From an uncultured bacterium (GTDB lineage Bacteria > Planctomycetota > Phycisphaerae > Phycisphaerales > SM1A02), in NCBI GenBank assembly GCA_903891095.1, contig CAITDI010000110.1, positions 1 to 44,639 on the forward strand: a stretch of DNA of 44,639 bases, in the 5' to 3' direction. Shown here in pieces: positions 28,001 to 34,919 of this stretch. The position numbers and the translations under genes are program-made. The notes under the pieces were generated by a model. That model saw nothing but the letters and a program-made list of their open reading frames with translations. It searched no databases and had not been told where the DNA came from. Positions within the stretch are counted from its first letter, which is position 1. Every line of letters begins with the position of its first letter.

Positions 28001-28388
28001 CGTCGAGCGCTTCTTCGACCGCCTCGCCGAGCGCGAGGAGCCGCCTGCGTCGGTCGCGATCCTGCGCATCACGCCGGTCGGCGAGGACGGGCGCGAGCAC
28101 CTGCGCCGCATCGCGGTCGCGACCACGCGGCCGTCCGACATCGTGCTCGAGGCCAACGACGGGCACTCGCTGGTGCTCTTCGGACCGACGGGTTGCGCGC
28201 AGACCTGGCGCACGCGCGTCGTCGACGGCCTCGCCAAGCACGCCGAGCAGCAGCCCGCGGGCGCCGACGTGACCATCATCGGAACCTGGAGCTACCCCGC
28301 GGGCACCGCCGACGCGCGCGCCGCGATCCGCACCTGCGTGCTGCTCGAGGATCACCAGGAAAGCCCGGAGGAACACCTTGTCTCGTAA
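25002..28388 (+). CDS. Multi-PAS sensor histidine kinase with degenerate GGDEF-like C-terminus
   Basis: 1128 residues from the ATG at 25002 (AGGAA about 9 nt upstream). Membrane helices at about 22-45 and 178-200 enclose a periplasmic sensor region of about 130 residues, and a HAMP-like linker follows. Four PAS domains begin near residues 255, 387, 508 and 631; the second and third are WDW-type PAS_3 with HPDDRE motifs. The HisKA phosphoacceptor is H779 in DDVSHEFRTPLTVIREY. The ATPase domain shows N898 (NLVSNAIKFS), DEGPGLAS near 927 and KGFGLGLNIARQLV. After the kinase, about 120 residues resemble a GGDEF domain whose signature has decayed (TRPSDIVLEANDGHSLVLFG). It overlaps the following response-regulator gene by 11 bp. 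Confidence 0.93.
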   Translation: MSLDPSKVLSPQRVFRSLERKVLAPLVVVFLAIAALTVVAMVVVYRAHRSWRAVEEARMVARSIARLRIDQQDELNRYVAALSDEVPVHLVVVVAGKPPMVVASTRDDWVGRPLSDIQQEGIGENIEHVISTGQDADAEYPAVGAREYTTPYGSDGAALVHVDAVVASRDVWVSTVQQCAIALGGIAGFGIIAGILLRRRVTRRISALSSGVDQDLPLLGVDAIGARRFDDEITHLAGRIEESRARERRIDAELERLALVARKTSNAVIVTDTERRILWVNEGFTRITGYTLDEVVGLVPGHVLQSSGTSAETVRSMRAALDRREACRVEILNRAKDGRDLWLDVEILPMRDAAGVCTGFVSIESDLTAAVRAREEIAASERRQKLIVASAELGTWDWNLATGEISFNERWCRMLGYEPSEIEPHVRSWERVLHPDDRERVTRELQAHFTGKSDFYRCEHRLRHKDGSVVWVHDAGKVYERDATGKPLRMAGVHLDITERRRAEERFELAVRGSSAGIWDWDVATNANFMSVRFKEMLGYSADEAMDSFDGWANLLHPDDREWVLAALWSHVRSGTPYSVDYRLKHRSGSYRWYHAHGQAVWDEQGKPVRMAGSLEDIHERRVLEHARARLAAIVEGSEDSILGVGLDGKIASVNAAAARMFGVGQDALIGRNELEQVPEQFRAHEQDALVRIARGERVEQYESRRVRGDGSSIEVSVSVSPVLDEQGRVVAASKIVRDISERSEKRELEKLNALLGTQNRKLEEMTDRAHRFVDDVSHEFRTPLTVIREYSSIIAEGLGGPVSAQQAEWLQIVDVATVDLNQMVEDFLDSSKLRAGRLRVDRRACTLISIVAGVRRMVARKAASRKIFVVEDLAADLPLVFVDEEKVRRVIMNLVSNAIKFSPDGGKIVLSARTLPTGDVDFAVKDEGPGLASADMALLFERFRQLPNALAPSVKGFGLGLNIARQLVWLNLGKISVASEPKKGATFSFTLPAMNRELIVERFFDRLAEREEPPASVAILRITPVGEDGREHLRRIAVATTRPSDIVLEANDGHSLVLFGPTGCAQTWRTRVVDGLAKHAEQQPAGADVTIIGTWSYPAGTADARAAIRTCVLLEDHQESPEEHLVS

Positions 28389-28764
28389 CGTCCTCATCAT
28401 CGACGACGAGCGCGCGCTCTCGCAGGCGCTCGCCGTGCGCTTTCGTGCGGCGGGATTCAACCCCAGCACCGCGGACAACGGGCTCAACGGCCTCGCCGCC
28501 GCCGAGGCCAATCCGCCCGACGCGATCGTGCTCGACATGCGCATGCCCGACCTCGACGGCTTCGAGGTGCACGCGCGGCTCAAGCAGCGCGCCGAACTTG
28601 CGGCGATTCCCGTCATCTTCCTCTCTGCAAACGTGCAGGACTCGGCGCGACAATCCGCGCTCGCGAGCGGCGCGTGGGCGTACCTGACCAAGCCCTACGA
28701 CCCACGCGAGGTCGTGGCGGTGGTCACCGAGGCGATCAGCCGCAAATCGGCGGCGACAAGCTAG
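28378..28764 (+). CDS. Single-domain response regulator (receiver only)
   Basis: 128 residues. The start is TTG at 28378, supported by GGAGGA at 28367-28372 and by the lack of a nearby ATG. The receiver fold is complete: IIDDE (acidic pair), D53 in IVLDMRMPDLDG (phospho-acceptor), VIFLSANV (Ser/Thr switch) and YLTKPYD (conserved Lys). There is no output domain. The 11-bp overlap with the kinase gene points to coupled translation, so this is likely the cognate partner. Confidence 0.94.
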   Translation: MSRNVLIIDDERALSQALAVRFRAAGFNPSTADNGLNGLAAAEANPPDAIVLDMRMPDLDGFEVHARLKQRAELAAIPVIFLSANVQDSARQSALASGAWAYLTKPYDPREVVAVVTEAISRKSAATS

Positions 28765-28826
28765 CGGCGCGTGCCGCGTGGTGAGGCGAGTCGTGTTCCA
28801 GCACCCCGTAGAGAAAGGCCACTGCC

Positions 28827-29261
28827 ATGAAACGTGAAGAAGGCGCGGCGATCCTGATCGTCGACAACGACCCCGAGCTGGCGAAGGTGCTTGCGCTGCG
28901 GCTTTCGCACGCGGGGCATTTCTGCGTGACGGCCAACTCCGCGGCGCAGGCGCTGTCGGAATGGCAGCAGCGCAGCTTCGACATCGTCGTCTCCGACCTC
29001 AACATGCCCGGCGGCGACGGCATCGCGCTCGCCGAGGCGCTGCAGCGGTCGGAGATCGTGCCGATCATCTTCATCACGGGCTTCCGCGAGGACTTCAAGC
29101 GCCGCCTGCGCCGCACCGAGGACGTGACGGTGCTCGAGAAGCCGTTCGACCCGCAGAAGCTGATCGAGCTGATCGACGCGACGCTGGTCGGGCGCGAGGC
29201 GGGCGGAGGCAAGGACGGAGGCAAGGGCTCATCGTCGCGTCGCGGCGGCGGCGCGAAGTAG
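28827..29261 (+). CDS. Second single-domain response regulator with basic tail
   Basis: 144 residues, ATG at 28827. Receiver motifs are IVDNDPE (one acidic residue replaced by Asn), D57 in VVSDLNMPGGDG, IIFITGF and VLEKPFDP. After the receiver, about 20 residues form a Gly/Lys/Ser/Arg-rich flexible tail instead of an output domain. It lies 62 bp after the first regulator and is likely part of the same phosphorelay. Confidence 0.93.
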   Translation: MKREEGAAILIVDNDPELAKVLALRLSHAGHFCVTANSAAQALSEWQQRSFDIVVSDLNMPGGDGIALAEALQRSEIVPIIFITGFREDFKRRLRRTEDVTVLEKPFDPQKLIELIDATLVGREAGGGKDGGKGSSSRRGGGAK

Positions 29262-29268
29262 CGGCGGG

Positions 29269-29307
29269 GCGCGTGGATTCGGCGCGTGGATTCTCCGCGT
29301 GGAATCC
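29269..29307 (+). repeat. 13-bp intergenic tandem repeat, 3 copies
   Basis: The unit GCGCGTGGATTCG occurs at 29269-29281, 29282-29294 and 29295-29307, with one to three changes in the later copies. It lies between the second response regulator and the PPK2 gene. Confidence 0.8.
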
Positions 29308-29365
29308 GCGCTTCTTGCCGTCGCGCGTCTTGCTCCCGCGCTGCAACGCGGCGATGCTTCGCGCC

Positions 29366-30280
29366 ATGGAATCCAGCGAGCTCATCAAGTCCGCGGCCAA
29401 GCTTGCCGCGCGCCACACCGTGACCGACGGCGAGAAGTTCCGCATCGCCAAGTGCGATCCCGGCGACACGGGGCCGTTCGCGAACGGCGAGCGCGCGGGG
29501 CTCAAGGCGTCGACGGCCGAGCTCCTCGCCGGCGGCGTGCGCGCGATGAGCGAGATGCAGGACATGCTCTACGCGCAGGACCGCTGGTCGCTGTTGCTCG
29601 TGTTCCAGGCGATGGACGCGGCCGGCAAGGACGGCGTGATCAAGCATGTGATGAGCGGCATCAACCCGCAGGGCTGCGAGGTGCACTCGTTCAAGGCGCC
29701 GAGCGCCGAGGAACTCGACCACGACTTCATGTGGCGCTGCTCGCGCCTCGCGCCGCGGCGCGGCATGATCGGGATCTGCAACCGCTCGTACTACGAGGAG
29801 ACGCTCGTCGTGCGCGTGCATCCCGAGTACCTCAAGCACCAGCAGCTGCCGCCCGAGCTCGTGACCAAGGACATCTGGGACGAGCGATTCCAGGACATCC
29901 GCAAGTACGAGCGCTACCTCGCGCGGCAGGGAACGATCATCCGCAAGTTCTTCCTGCATGTCTCGCGCGACGAGCAGAAGAAGCGCTTTCTCGAGCGCAT
30001 CGACGATCCCGCGAAGAACTGGAAGTTCAGCTCGACCGACGTCGCCGAGCGCGCGCACTGGGACGAGTACATGGACGCGTACGAGGACACGATCCGCAAC
30101 ACCGCGAGCGAGCACGCGCCGTGGATCGTCGTGCCCGCCGACAACAAGTGGTACACGCGGCTCGTGGTGGCGGGGGCGATCGTCGACGCGCTCGCGTCGG
30201 TCGACCTGCACTACCCGCGGCTCGACGCGGCGGCGCTGGCCAAGCTCGCGGAATCGCGGGCAAAGCTGATGGCGGAGTAG
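29366..30280 (+). CDS. ppk2: Polyphosphate kinase 2 family protein
   Basis: 304 residues from the ATG at 29366; an in-frame ATG at 29354 is an alternative, and neither has a good ribosome-binding site. PPK2 enzymes move phosphate between polyphosphate and nucleotides. Walker A is FQAMDAAGKDGVIKH (K88), Walker B lies in the region MIGICNRSYYEETLVVRVHPE, which also forms the lid, and the end matches PWIVVPADNKWYTRLVVAGAIV. The single-domain size and helix-rich C-terminus fit class I or III; the class cannot be settled by eye. It follows the two-component genes by about 100 bp. Confidence 0.92.
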   Translation: MESSELIKSAAKLAARHTVTDGEKFRIAKCDPGDTGPFANGERAGLKASTAELLAGGVRAMSEMQDMLYAQDRWSLLLVFQAMDAAGKDGVIKHVMSGINPQGCEVHSFKAPSAEELDHDFMWRCSRLAPRRGMIGICNRSYYEETLVVRVHPEYLKHQQLPPELVTKDIWDERFQDIRKYERYLARQGTIIRKFFLHVSRDEQKKRFLERIDDPAKNWKFSSTDVAERAHWDEYMDAYEDTIRNTASEHAPWIVVPADNKWYTRLVVAGAIVDALASVDLHYPRLDAAALAKLAESRAKLMAE

Positions 30281-30300
30281 CGTTGCGCGGCGGGGTCCCG

Positions 30301-30352
30301 CGGCTGGTTCCTGCGGCTAGTTCCTGCGGCTAGTTCCTGCGGCTACTTCCTT
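30301..30352 (+). repeat. 13-bp intergenic tandem repeat, 4 copies
   Basis: The unit CGGCTAGTTCCTG is repeated head to tail from 30301 to 30352, with single changes in the first and last copies. It begins 20 bp after the PPK2 stop and lies 124 bp before the Sel1-protein start. Confidence 0.92.
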
Positions 30353-30475
30353 CTGTGCGGGCAGGTCCGTTCTTCATATTGTTGGTTCCGGAAGGCTGCG
30401 TGGCTGCTTTGCGGTCGCGCGTCGATAGCGACCGATGCGCCGCCTGTCGCGGTGCACCGAACGCTGGAGCCCGCC

Positions 30476-31771
30476 ATGAACCGCACTTTCCTCCGTACTT
30501 TCCTCCGTACTTTCGTCCGTCCCTCGTCGATGCTCGCGATCGCTGTGCTTGCCGCTGCGGGCTCCGCTGCCGCTGCTGCTGATCAGGTGTCCGTCGAAAC
30601 CGTCCGCGCCGCCGCCAACCGCGGCGACCGCGACGCGATGTACACGCTCGGCGTGATGCTCGCGACCGGACGCGGCACGACGGAGAACGACTCCGACGCC
30701 GCGCACTGGTACCGCAAGGCCGCCGACGCGGGCGATGCGCGCGCGATGGCGAACCTCGGCGTGCTCTACGCGCGCGGCGAGGGCGTCAAGCGCGACCAGA
30801 ACGAGGCGCTCGACTGGTACCGCAAGGCCGCCGACCACGGCAATGCCCGCGCGATGGCCATGCTCGGCGCGCGCTTTGCCAACGGCGCGGGCGTCAACCG
30901 CGACGATGCGAAGGCGATCGAGTGGTACCGCAAGGCCGCCGACGCGGGCGATGCGTCGGCGATGTTCGTGCTCGGCTCGATGTACGCGCGCGGCCGCGGC
31001 GTCGCGCGCAGCGAGAGCGACGCGTTCGCGTGGCATCTCAAGGCCGCGAACGCGGGCGATGCGCGCGCGATGACGAGCGTCGGCACGTCGTATGCGCTGG
31101 GCACGGGCGCCGCGAAGGACTCCGCCGAATCGCTGCGCTGGTACCGCAAGGCCGCCGACGCAGGCGACACGACCGCGATGGCGAACCTCGGCGTCGCGTA
31201 CTTCGACGGCAACGGCGTCGACAAGAGCGTGACCGAAGGCCTGCGCTGGTACCGCACCGCGGCCGAGTGCGGCGATGTGCTCTCGATGGTCGCGCTGGCC
31301 GACTACTTCGGGCGCTCCAAGGGCGGCGGGCGCGACTACAACGAGGCGATCAAGTGGTACTCGCGCGCGACCGCGCTCGGCCACACCGGCGCGATGACGA
31401 GCCTGGGCGCGATGCTTGCCGACGGCAAGGGCGCTGAGCCGAATCCCGCCGAGGCCGTGCGGCTCTTCATGGTCGCCGCGAAGGCAGGCGTGCCTGAGGC
31501 GATGCTCAATCTCTCGGGCATGTACTCCGCGGGGCGCGGCGTGTTCCAGAACGACGCCGAGGCCTACTTCTGGGCCAAGAACGGCGCGGAATCGCTCACG
31601 ACCCCGATGCGCGACAGCGCGCTCGCGATGAGCGCGCGCCTTGGCGCCAAGCTCGAGCCCGAGATGCGCGCGCAGATCGACGCGCGTCACACCGAGTGGC
31701 TCGCGCGCGAGATCCTGCCCGAGGACCGCGCTGCGAAGACCCGCGCGGCCGTCGGCGACGACTCGCGCTGA
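30476..31771 (+). CDS. Secreted Sel1-repeat protein
   Basis: 431 residues from the ATG at 30476, with GGAG at 30466-30469. The signal peptide carries an in-frame 12-bp repeat (RTFL units) and ends AGSAAAAA. About nine Sel1-like TPR repeats of 36 residues follow, with the consensus A-WYRKAADAGDARAMANLG-Y--G-GV. The array ends near residue 385, followed by a helical cap. Sel1 proteins act as protein-binding scaffolds, often in the periplasm. It converges on the arginase-family gene with a 21-bp gap. Confidence 0.92.
   Translation: MNRTFLRTFLRTFVRPSSMLAIAVLAAAGSAAAAADQVSVETVRAAANRGDRDAMYTLGVMLATGRGTTENDSDAAHWYRKAADAGDARAMANLGVLYARGEGVKRDQNEALDWYRKAADHGNARAMAMLGARFANGAGVNRDDAKAIEWYRKAADAGDASAMFVLGSMYARGRGVARSESDAFAWHLKAANAGDARAMTSVGTSYALGTGAAKDSAESLRWYRKAADAGDTTAMANLGVAYFDGNGVDKSVTEGLRWYRTAAECGDVLSMVALADYFGRSKGGGRDYNEAIKWYSRATALGHTGAMTSLGAMLADGKGAEPNPAEAVRLFMVAAKAGVPEAMLNLSGMYSAGRGVFQNDAEAYFWAKNGAESLTTPMRDSALAMSARLGAKLEPEMRAQIDARHTEWLAREILPEDRAAKTRAAVGDDSR
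30485..30520 (+). repeat. 12-bp in-frame tandem repeat in the Sel1 signal peptide
   Basis: The unit ACTTTCCTCCGT occurs at 30485-30496 and 30497-30508, and with one change at 30509-30520. It encodes repeated TFLR in the first 15 residues of the Sel1 protein. Confidence 0.9.
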
Positions 31772-31792
31772 CCCAAGCACGAGCCATCGCGC

Positions 31793-32929
31793 TCAGCGCA
31801 GCAGCCCGCGGCTCTTGAGCGTGCAGCCGAGCAGCTTGTAGAGCACGCGCGCGCCGACGTTCGCGTCCCATTCGCCGGCTTCCTCGCGGCTCTTGTTGCC
31901 GGGCGAGACTTCGCACAGGTCGAAGCCGACCACGCGGCGTCCGCTGTTGGCAAGCGTCTCGAGCAGGTGGCAGACCTCGGGAAAGGTGAGGCCGCCGGGC
32001 ACGGGCGTGCCCGTGTTCGTGCACAGGTCGCTGGTCAGGCCGTCGATGTCGAAGCTGACATAGACGTCCTTCGGCAGCGCCTTGACGATGTCCTTGCAGA
32101 TCGCGCTCCACGAACCCTTCGCGCCGCCCTTGAACTGGCGGTCGCGCAGGTGCTGGTCGTAGAAGCAGTGCACGCGGCCCTTGGAGTTCTCGACGAACTC
32201 GCGCTCGCGCATGCCGAAGTCGCGGATGCCGACCTGCACGAGGCGGCCGACGCCGGGCAGCCGCGTCATCACGTTGTGGAAGATGCTCGCGTGCGACCAG
32301 CGGAAGCCCTCGAATTCCTCGCGCAGATCGGCGTGCGCGTCGATCTGCAGGATGCCCATGCCGCGATGGCGCTGCGAAAGCTCGGCGATGAGCGCGAACG
32401 GACTCGCATGGTCGCCGCCGAGCAGCGCGGGAATCGCGCCGCGGTCGAGGATGCGCTCGGTCTCGCGCGCGACGTAGCCGTGCACGCGCTCGCTTGCGGC
32501 GTTGACGGTGTCGAGCGCCTTGGCATGCGCGCGGTTGCCGGGCGTCGCGCCGCCCGCCTTGATGATCGGCTCGGCCGCGCGGCGCGCAGACTTCGAGAGC
32601 GCCGCGATGTCCTTCGGGATCGGCAGCATCGCAAAGCCGGCCTTCCAGATCGGCCCGTACTGCAGGTCCTCGAGGTCGACCTGCTTGCTCGCCTCGAGCA
32701 CGGCCGCGGGTCCCGCCGCGGTGCCCGCGCGGTAGCTCGTCGTCGCGTCGAACGGCACGGGGATCACGACGAGCTTGGCGTCGTCCGCACGCGTGTCGAG
32801 GCCGAACAGGCCGTCGCCGGTCGCCGCGGCATCGGGGTCGAAGTGCGGGGCGGGGGCGGGGGTGGGCTTCTTGCTGGAGGGCTTCATGTTCGACGGCTTC
32901 ATGTTCGACGGCTTCAAGTTCGAGGGCAT
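31793..32929 (-). CDS. Arginase/agmatinase-superfamily ureohydrolase
   Basis: 378 residues from the ATG at 32929; the repeated N-terminus also offers Met10 (32902) and Met15 (32887) as starts. The dimanganese ligands of ureohydrolases are present: LLGGDHAS (His), QIDAHADLR (Asp, His, Asp) and VSFDIDGLTSD (Asp, Asp). Members hydrolyse guanidino or formimino groups (arginine, agmatine, formiminoglutamate, guanidine). The substrate is not readable here, because DIDGLTSD differs from the usual DIDxxDP and an insertion of about 50 residues (TPGNRAHAKALDTVNAASE region) precedes the first ligand. No hut or polyamine genes are adjacent. The start is 50 bp from the divergent MuiA-like gene. Confidence 0.88.
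   Translation of the reverse strand: MPSNLKPSNMKPSNMKPSSKKPTPAPAPHFDPDAAATGDGLFGLDTRADDAKLVVIPVPFDATTSYRAGTAAGPAAVLEASKQVDLEDLQYGPIWKAGFAMLPIPKDIAALSKSARRAAEPIIKAGGATPGNRAHAKALDTVNAASERVHGYVARETERILDRGAIPALLGGDHASPFALIAELSQRHRGMGILQIDAHADLREEFEGFRWSHASIFHNVMTRLPGVGRLVQVGIRDFGMREREFVENSKGRVHCFYDQHLRDRQFKGGAKGSWSAICKDIVKALPKDVYVSFDIDGLTSDLCTNTGTPVPGGLTFPEVCHLLETLANSGRRVVGFDLCEVSPGNKSREEAGEWDANVGARVLYKLLGCTLKSRGLLR
32865..32924 (-). repeat. 15-bp in-frame tandem repeat at the ureohydrolase N-terminus
   Basis: Three 15-bp units (32880-32894, 32895-32909, 32910-32924) and a degenerate fourth (32865-32879) encode KPSNM/KPSNL repeats ahead of the catalytic domain. Copy changes would also add or remove potential start codons. 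Confidence 0.88.
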
Positions 32930-32979
32930 CGCGGCAATGTACGGCGATCGACGACTTTGGGACGGCTATCCTCCGCCCC

Positions 32980-34830
32980 ATGATTCGACTCTCGACCAGC
33001 CTCTCGGCCACCAACTTGCGAATCGCCCTCCTCGCCGCGTTCGTTGGAATCTCTGCGTCGCTCGCTTCGGCGCAGGACGAACGCAAGCAGGTCAAGGTCG
33101 ACGCGCCGATCCAGTCGGTCACGCTGTACCGCGAGGGCGCTATGGTCACGCGCGCGTGCGCGCTGCCCGACGAGCTCGGCGACTTCGAGTTCCGCATCGA
33201 CGGGCTTCCGAACATGCTCGACGAGTCGGTCGTGTCGGCGCGTATCACGGGCGCGAAGCTCCTCGACGTGCGCATCGAGTCGAAGGTCACCGCCGCCGAT
33301 GCGTCGACGAGCCCCGAGCTCCGCGATGCGATCGCGCAGCTCGAGCGCGCGCAGCGCCGCATGGAGCTGGTCGCGCTCCACGAAGCCAAGCTCAACGACC
33401 AGAACGCGCTGATCAACGCAATCGCGCAGAAGACCGCGACGGAAAGCGCGAAGGATTTCGGCTCGAAGTCGCTCGATCCCGCGGCGCTCGCGGGCCAGGT
33501 CGCGTTCATCGACGACGCGCGCGAGAAGCTCATCGACAAGCGCACCATGCTCGACTCGGAGAAGCGTGCGGCTTCGTCGGAGGTCACCGCGCTCACCGCG
33601 AAGGTCGCGTCGCTCGGCGGCAAGCGCTTCGTGGAGCGCTGGGCGATCGTGACCGTGGGCAAGTCCGCGCGCGGCGCGGCCACGCTCGCGCTCAGCTACC
33701 TCGTGGGCGGCGCGTCGTGGGATCCTGACTACGCGATCCGCGCCACCGACGCCGGCGACGACGCCATCGATACGCTCTCCGTCGAGTTCGACGCGCGCGT
33801 CTTTCAGAAGACGGGCGAGGACTGGAACGATGTCGCGCTGTCGTTCTCGACCGCCGAGCCGACGCGCCGTCCCGCGCCGCCGGAGATCCCGTCCGAGTTC
33901 GTCGACGTCCGCTCGCCCGCGCAGCCGATGCAGTTCGGCGGCGCGGACAAGTTGCGCCTTCCGATGGGCGGGGCGGGCGGCGATGCTGCTCCGAAGGAGA
34001 AGGCCCCGAGCGCCGGCGGCGACTACGGATTCACCGGCGGCTTGGGTGGCGGCGGTGGTGATGCGTTCGGAATCGCCAAGGATGATGCCGACGGAGCTGC
34101 GGAAGCGCTGAGCGTCCGCCTCGCCGAGGAATTCGCCGACGCAGGCTCCGAGGGCGGCGCCGTCGTGAACTACACGCTTCCGCGCAAGGCGAGCGTGCCG
34201 AGCGATTCGTCGCGGCGGGCCAAGGTGCGGATCGCGAGCATCGAGCTCAAGCCGAACTTCTCGCATGTCGCGCGGCCGATCGTCGATCCGACCGTGTATC
34301 TCCGCGCCAGCGCGCGCAACACGTCGGCGTACCGCCTGGTCGCGGGCCGCGCGCGGATCTATGTCGGCGAGGACTCGGTGGGCGAGGCGCAGTTCCCAAC
34401 CGTGCCGCCGGGCGCCGAGGTCGAGTTCTGGCTCGGCGGCGATCCGCGCATCAGCACCAAGCGCACGCTTGTCTCCAAGGACGCGAAGGAGCAGGGCGTG
34501 TTCGGCAAGGACGCGGTCGTCACCTGGTCGTGGCGCGTCGACATCACCTCGGCCGCCGCGGGCAGCACGCGCATCGAGCTCGACGACCGCATGCCCGTCT
34601 CGCGCAACGAGCAGATCAAGGTCACGCTCGTCGATCCGTCCGCGCCGCTCTCGAGCGAGGACAAGTACCTCAAGAACGATCGCCTGCGCGGCATCCTTCG
34701 CTGGGACATCGACATGCCCGGCATCGGCAAGGACGGCAAGCCGAGCACGAAGAGCATCTCGTGGACGGTGCGTCGTGCACATGCAGTCGGAGTCGATGTC
34801 GCCACCGACATCGTCGAGCGCGCCGAGTGA
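32980..34830 (+). CDS. MuiA-like exported protein (DUF4140/DUF4139)
   Basis: 616 residues. The signal peptide ends GISASLASA-QD. A DUF4140-like domain with the typical opening VTLYREGAMVTRAC is followed by a coiled coil of about 110 residues (ELRDAIAQLERAQRRMELV onward). The DUF4139 domain (SYLVGGASWDPDYAIR, EDWNDVALSFSTAEP) continues to the C-terminus, where a Gly-rich low-complexity loop (FTGGLGGGGGDAFG) interrupts it. The family is named for a mucoidy-inhibitor homolog, but its molecular role is not established. It is divergent from the ureohydrolase gene. Confidence 0.88.
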   Translation: MIRLSTSLSATNLRIALLAAFVGISASLASAQDERKQVKVDAPIQSVTLYREGAMVTRACALPDELGDFEFRIDGLPNMLDESVVSARITGAKLLDVRIESKVTAADASTSPELRDAIAQLERAQRRMELVALHEAKLNDQNALINAIAQKTATESAKDFGSKSLDPAALAGQVAFIDDAREKLIDKRTMLDSEKRAASSEVTALTAKVASLGGKRFVERWAIVTVGKSARGAATLALSYLVGGASWDPDYAIRATDAGDDAIDTLSVEFDARVFQKTGEDWNDVALSFSTAEPTRRPAPPEIPSEFVDVRSPAQPMQFGGADKLRLPMGGAGGDAAPKEKAPSAGGDYGFTGGLGGGGGDAFGIAKDDADGAAEALSVRLAEEFADAGSEGGAVVNYTLPRKASVPSDSSRRAKVRIASIELKPNFSHVARPIVDPTVYLRASARNTSAYRLVAGRARIYVGEDSVGEAQFPTVPPGAEVEFWLGGDPRISTKRTLVSKDAKEQGVFGKDAVVTWSWRVDITSAAAGSTRIELDDRMPVSRNEQIKVTLVDPSAPLSSEDKYLKNDRLRGILRWDIDMPGIGKDGKPSTKSISWTVRRAHAVGVDVATDIVERAE

Positions 34831-34892
34831 TTGCTGACGATTCGCGGCTCGCGCAGCGCGGGACAAAATCTCACGGAGTTTCGACTCGCCTC

Positions 34893-34919
34893 TCAACCCA
34901 CCCAGTTTTTTGTGGTTGA
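34893..34919 (+). promoter_or_regulatory. Hairpin abutting the oxidoreductase start codon
   Basis: TCAACC-C-AC (34893-34901) pairs with GTGGTTGA (34912-34919) around a T-rich loop, with one bulged base. It ends directly before the ATG at 34920. No Shine-Dalgarno sequence is visible. It could be a terminator of the MuiA-like transcript or affect initiation. Confidence 0.4.

Noticed and set aside
30301-30352. CRISPR-like array
   Set aside because: 13-bp head-to-tail units without spacers, and no cas genes in the window.
31765-31799. Inverted repeat GCGCTGA/TCAGCGC between convergent genes as a terminator
   Set aside because: The arms are just the Arg-stop ends of both genes, separated by 21 nt; a 7-bp stem with such a loop is weak.
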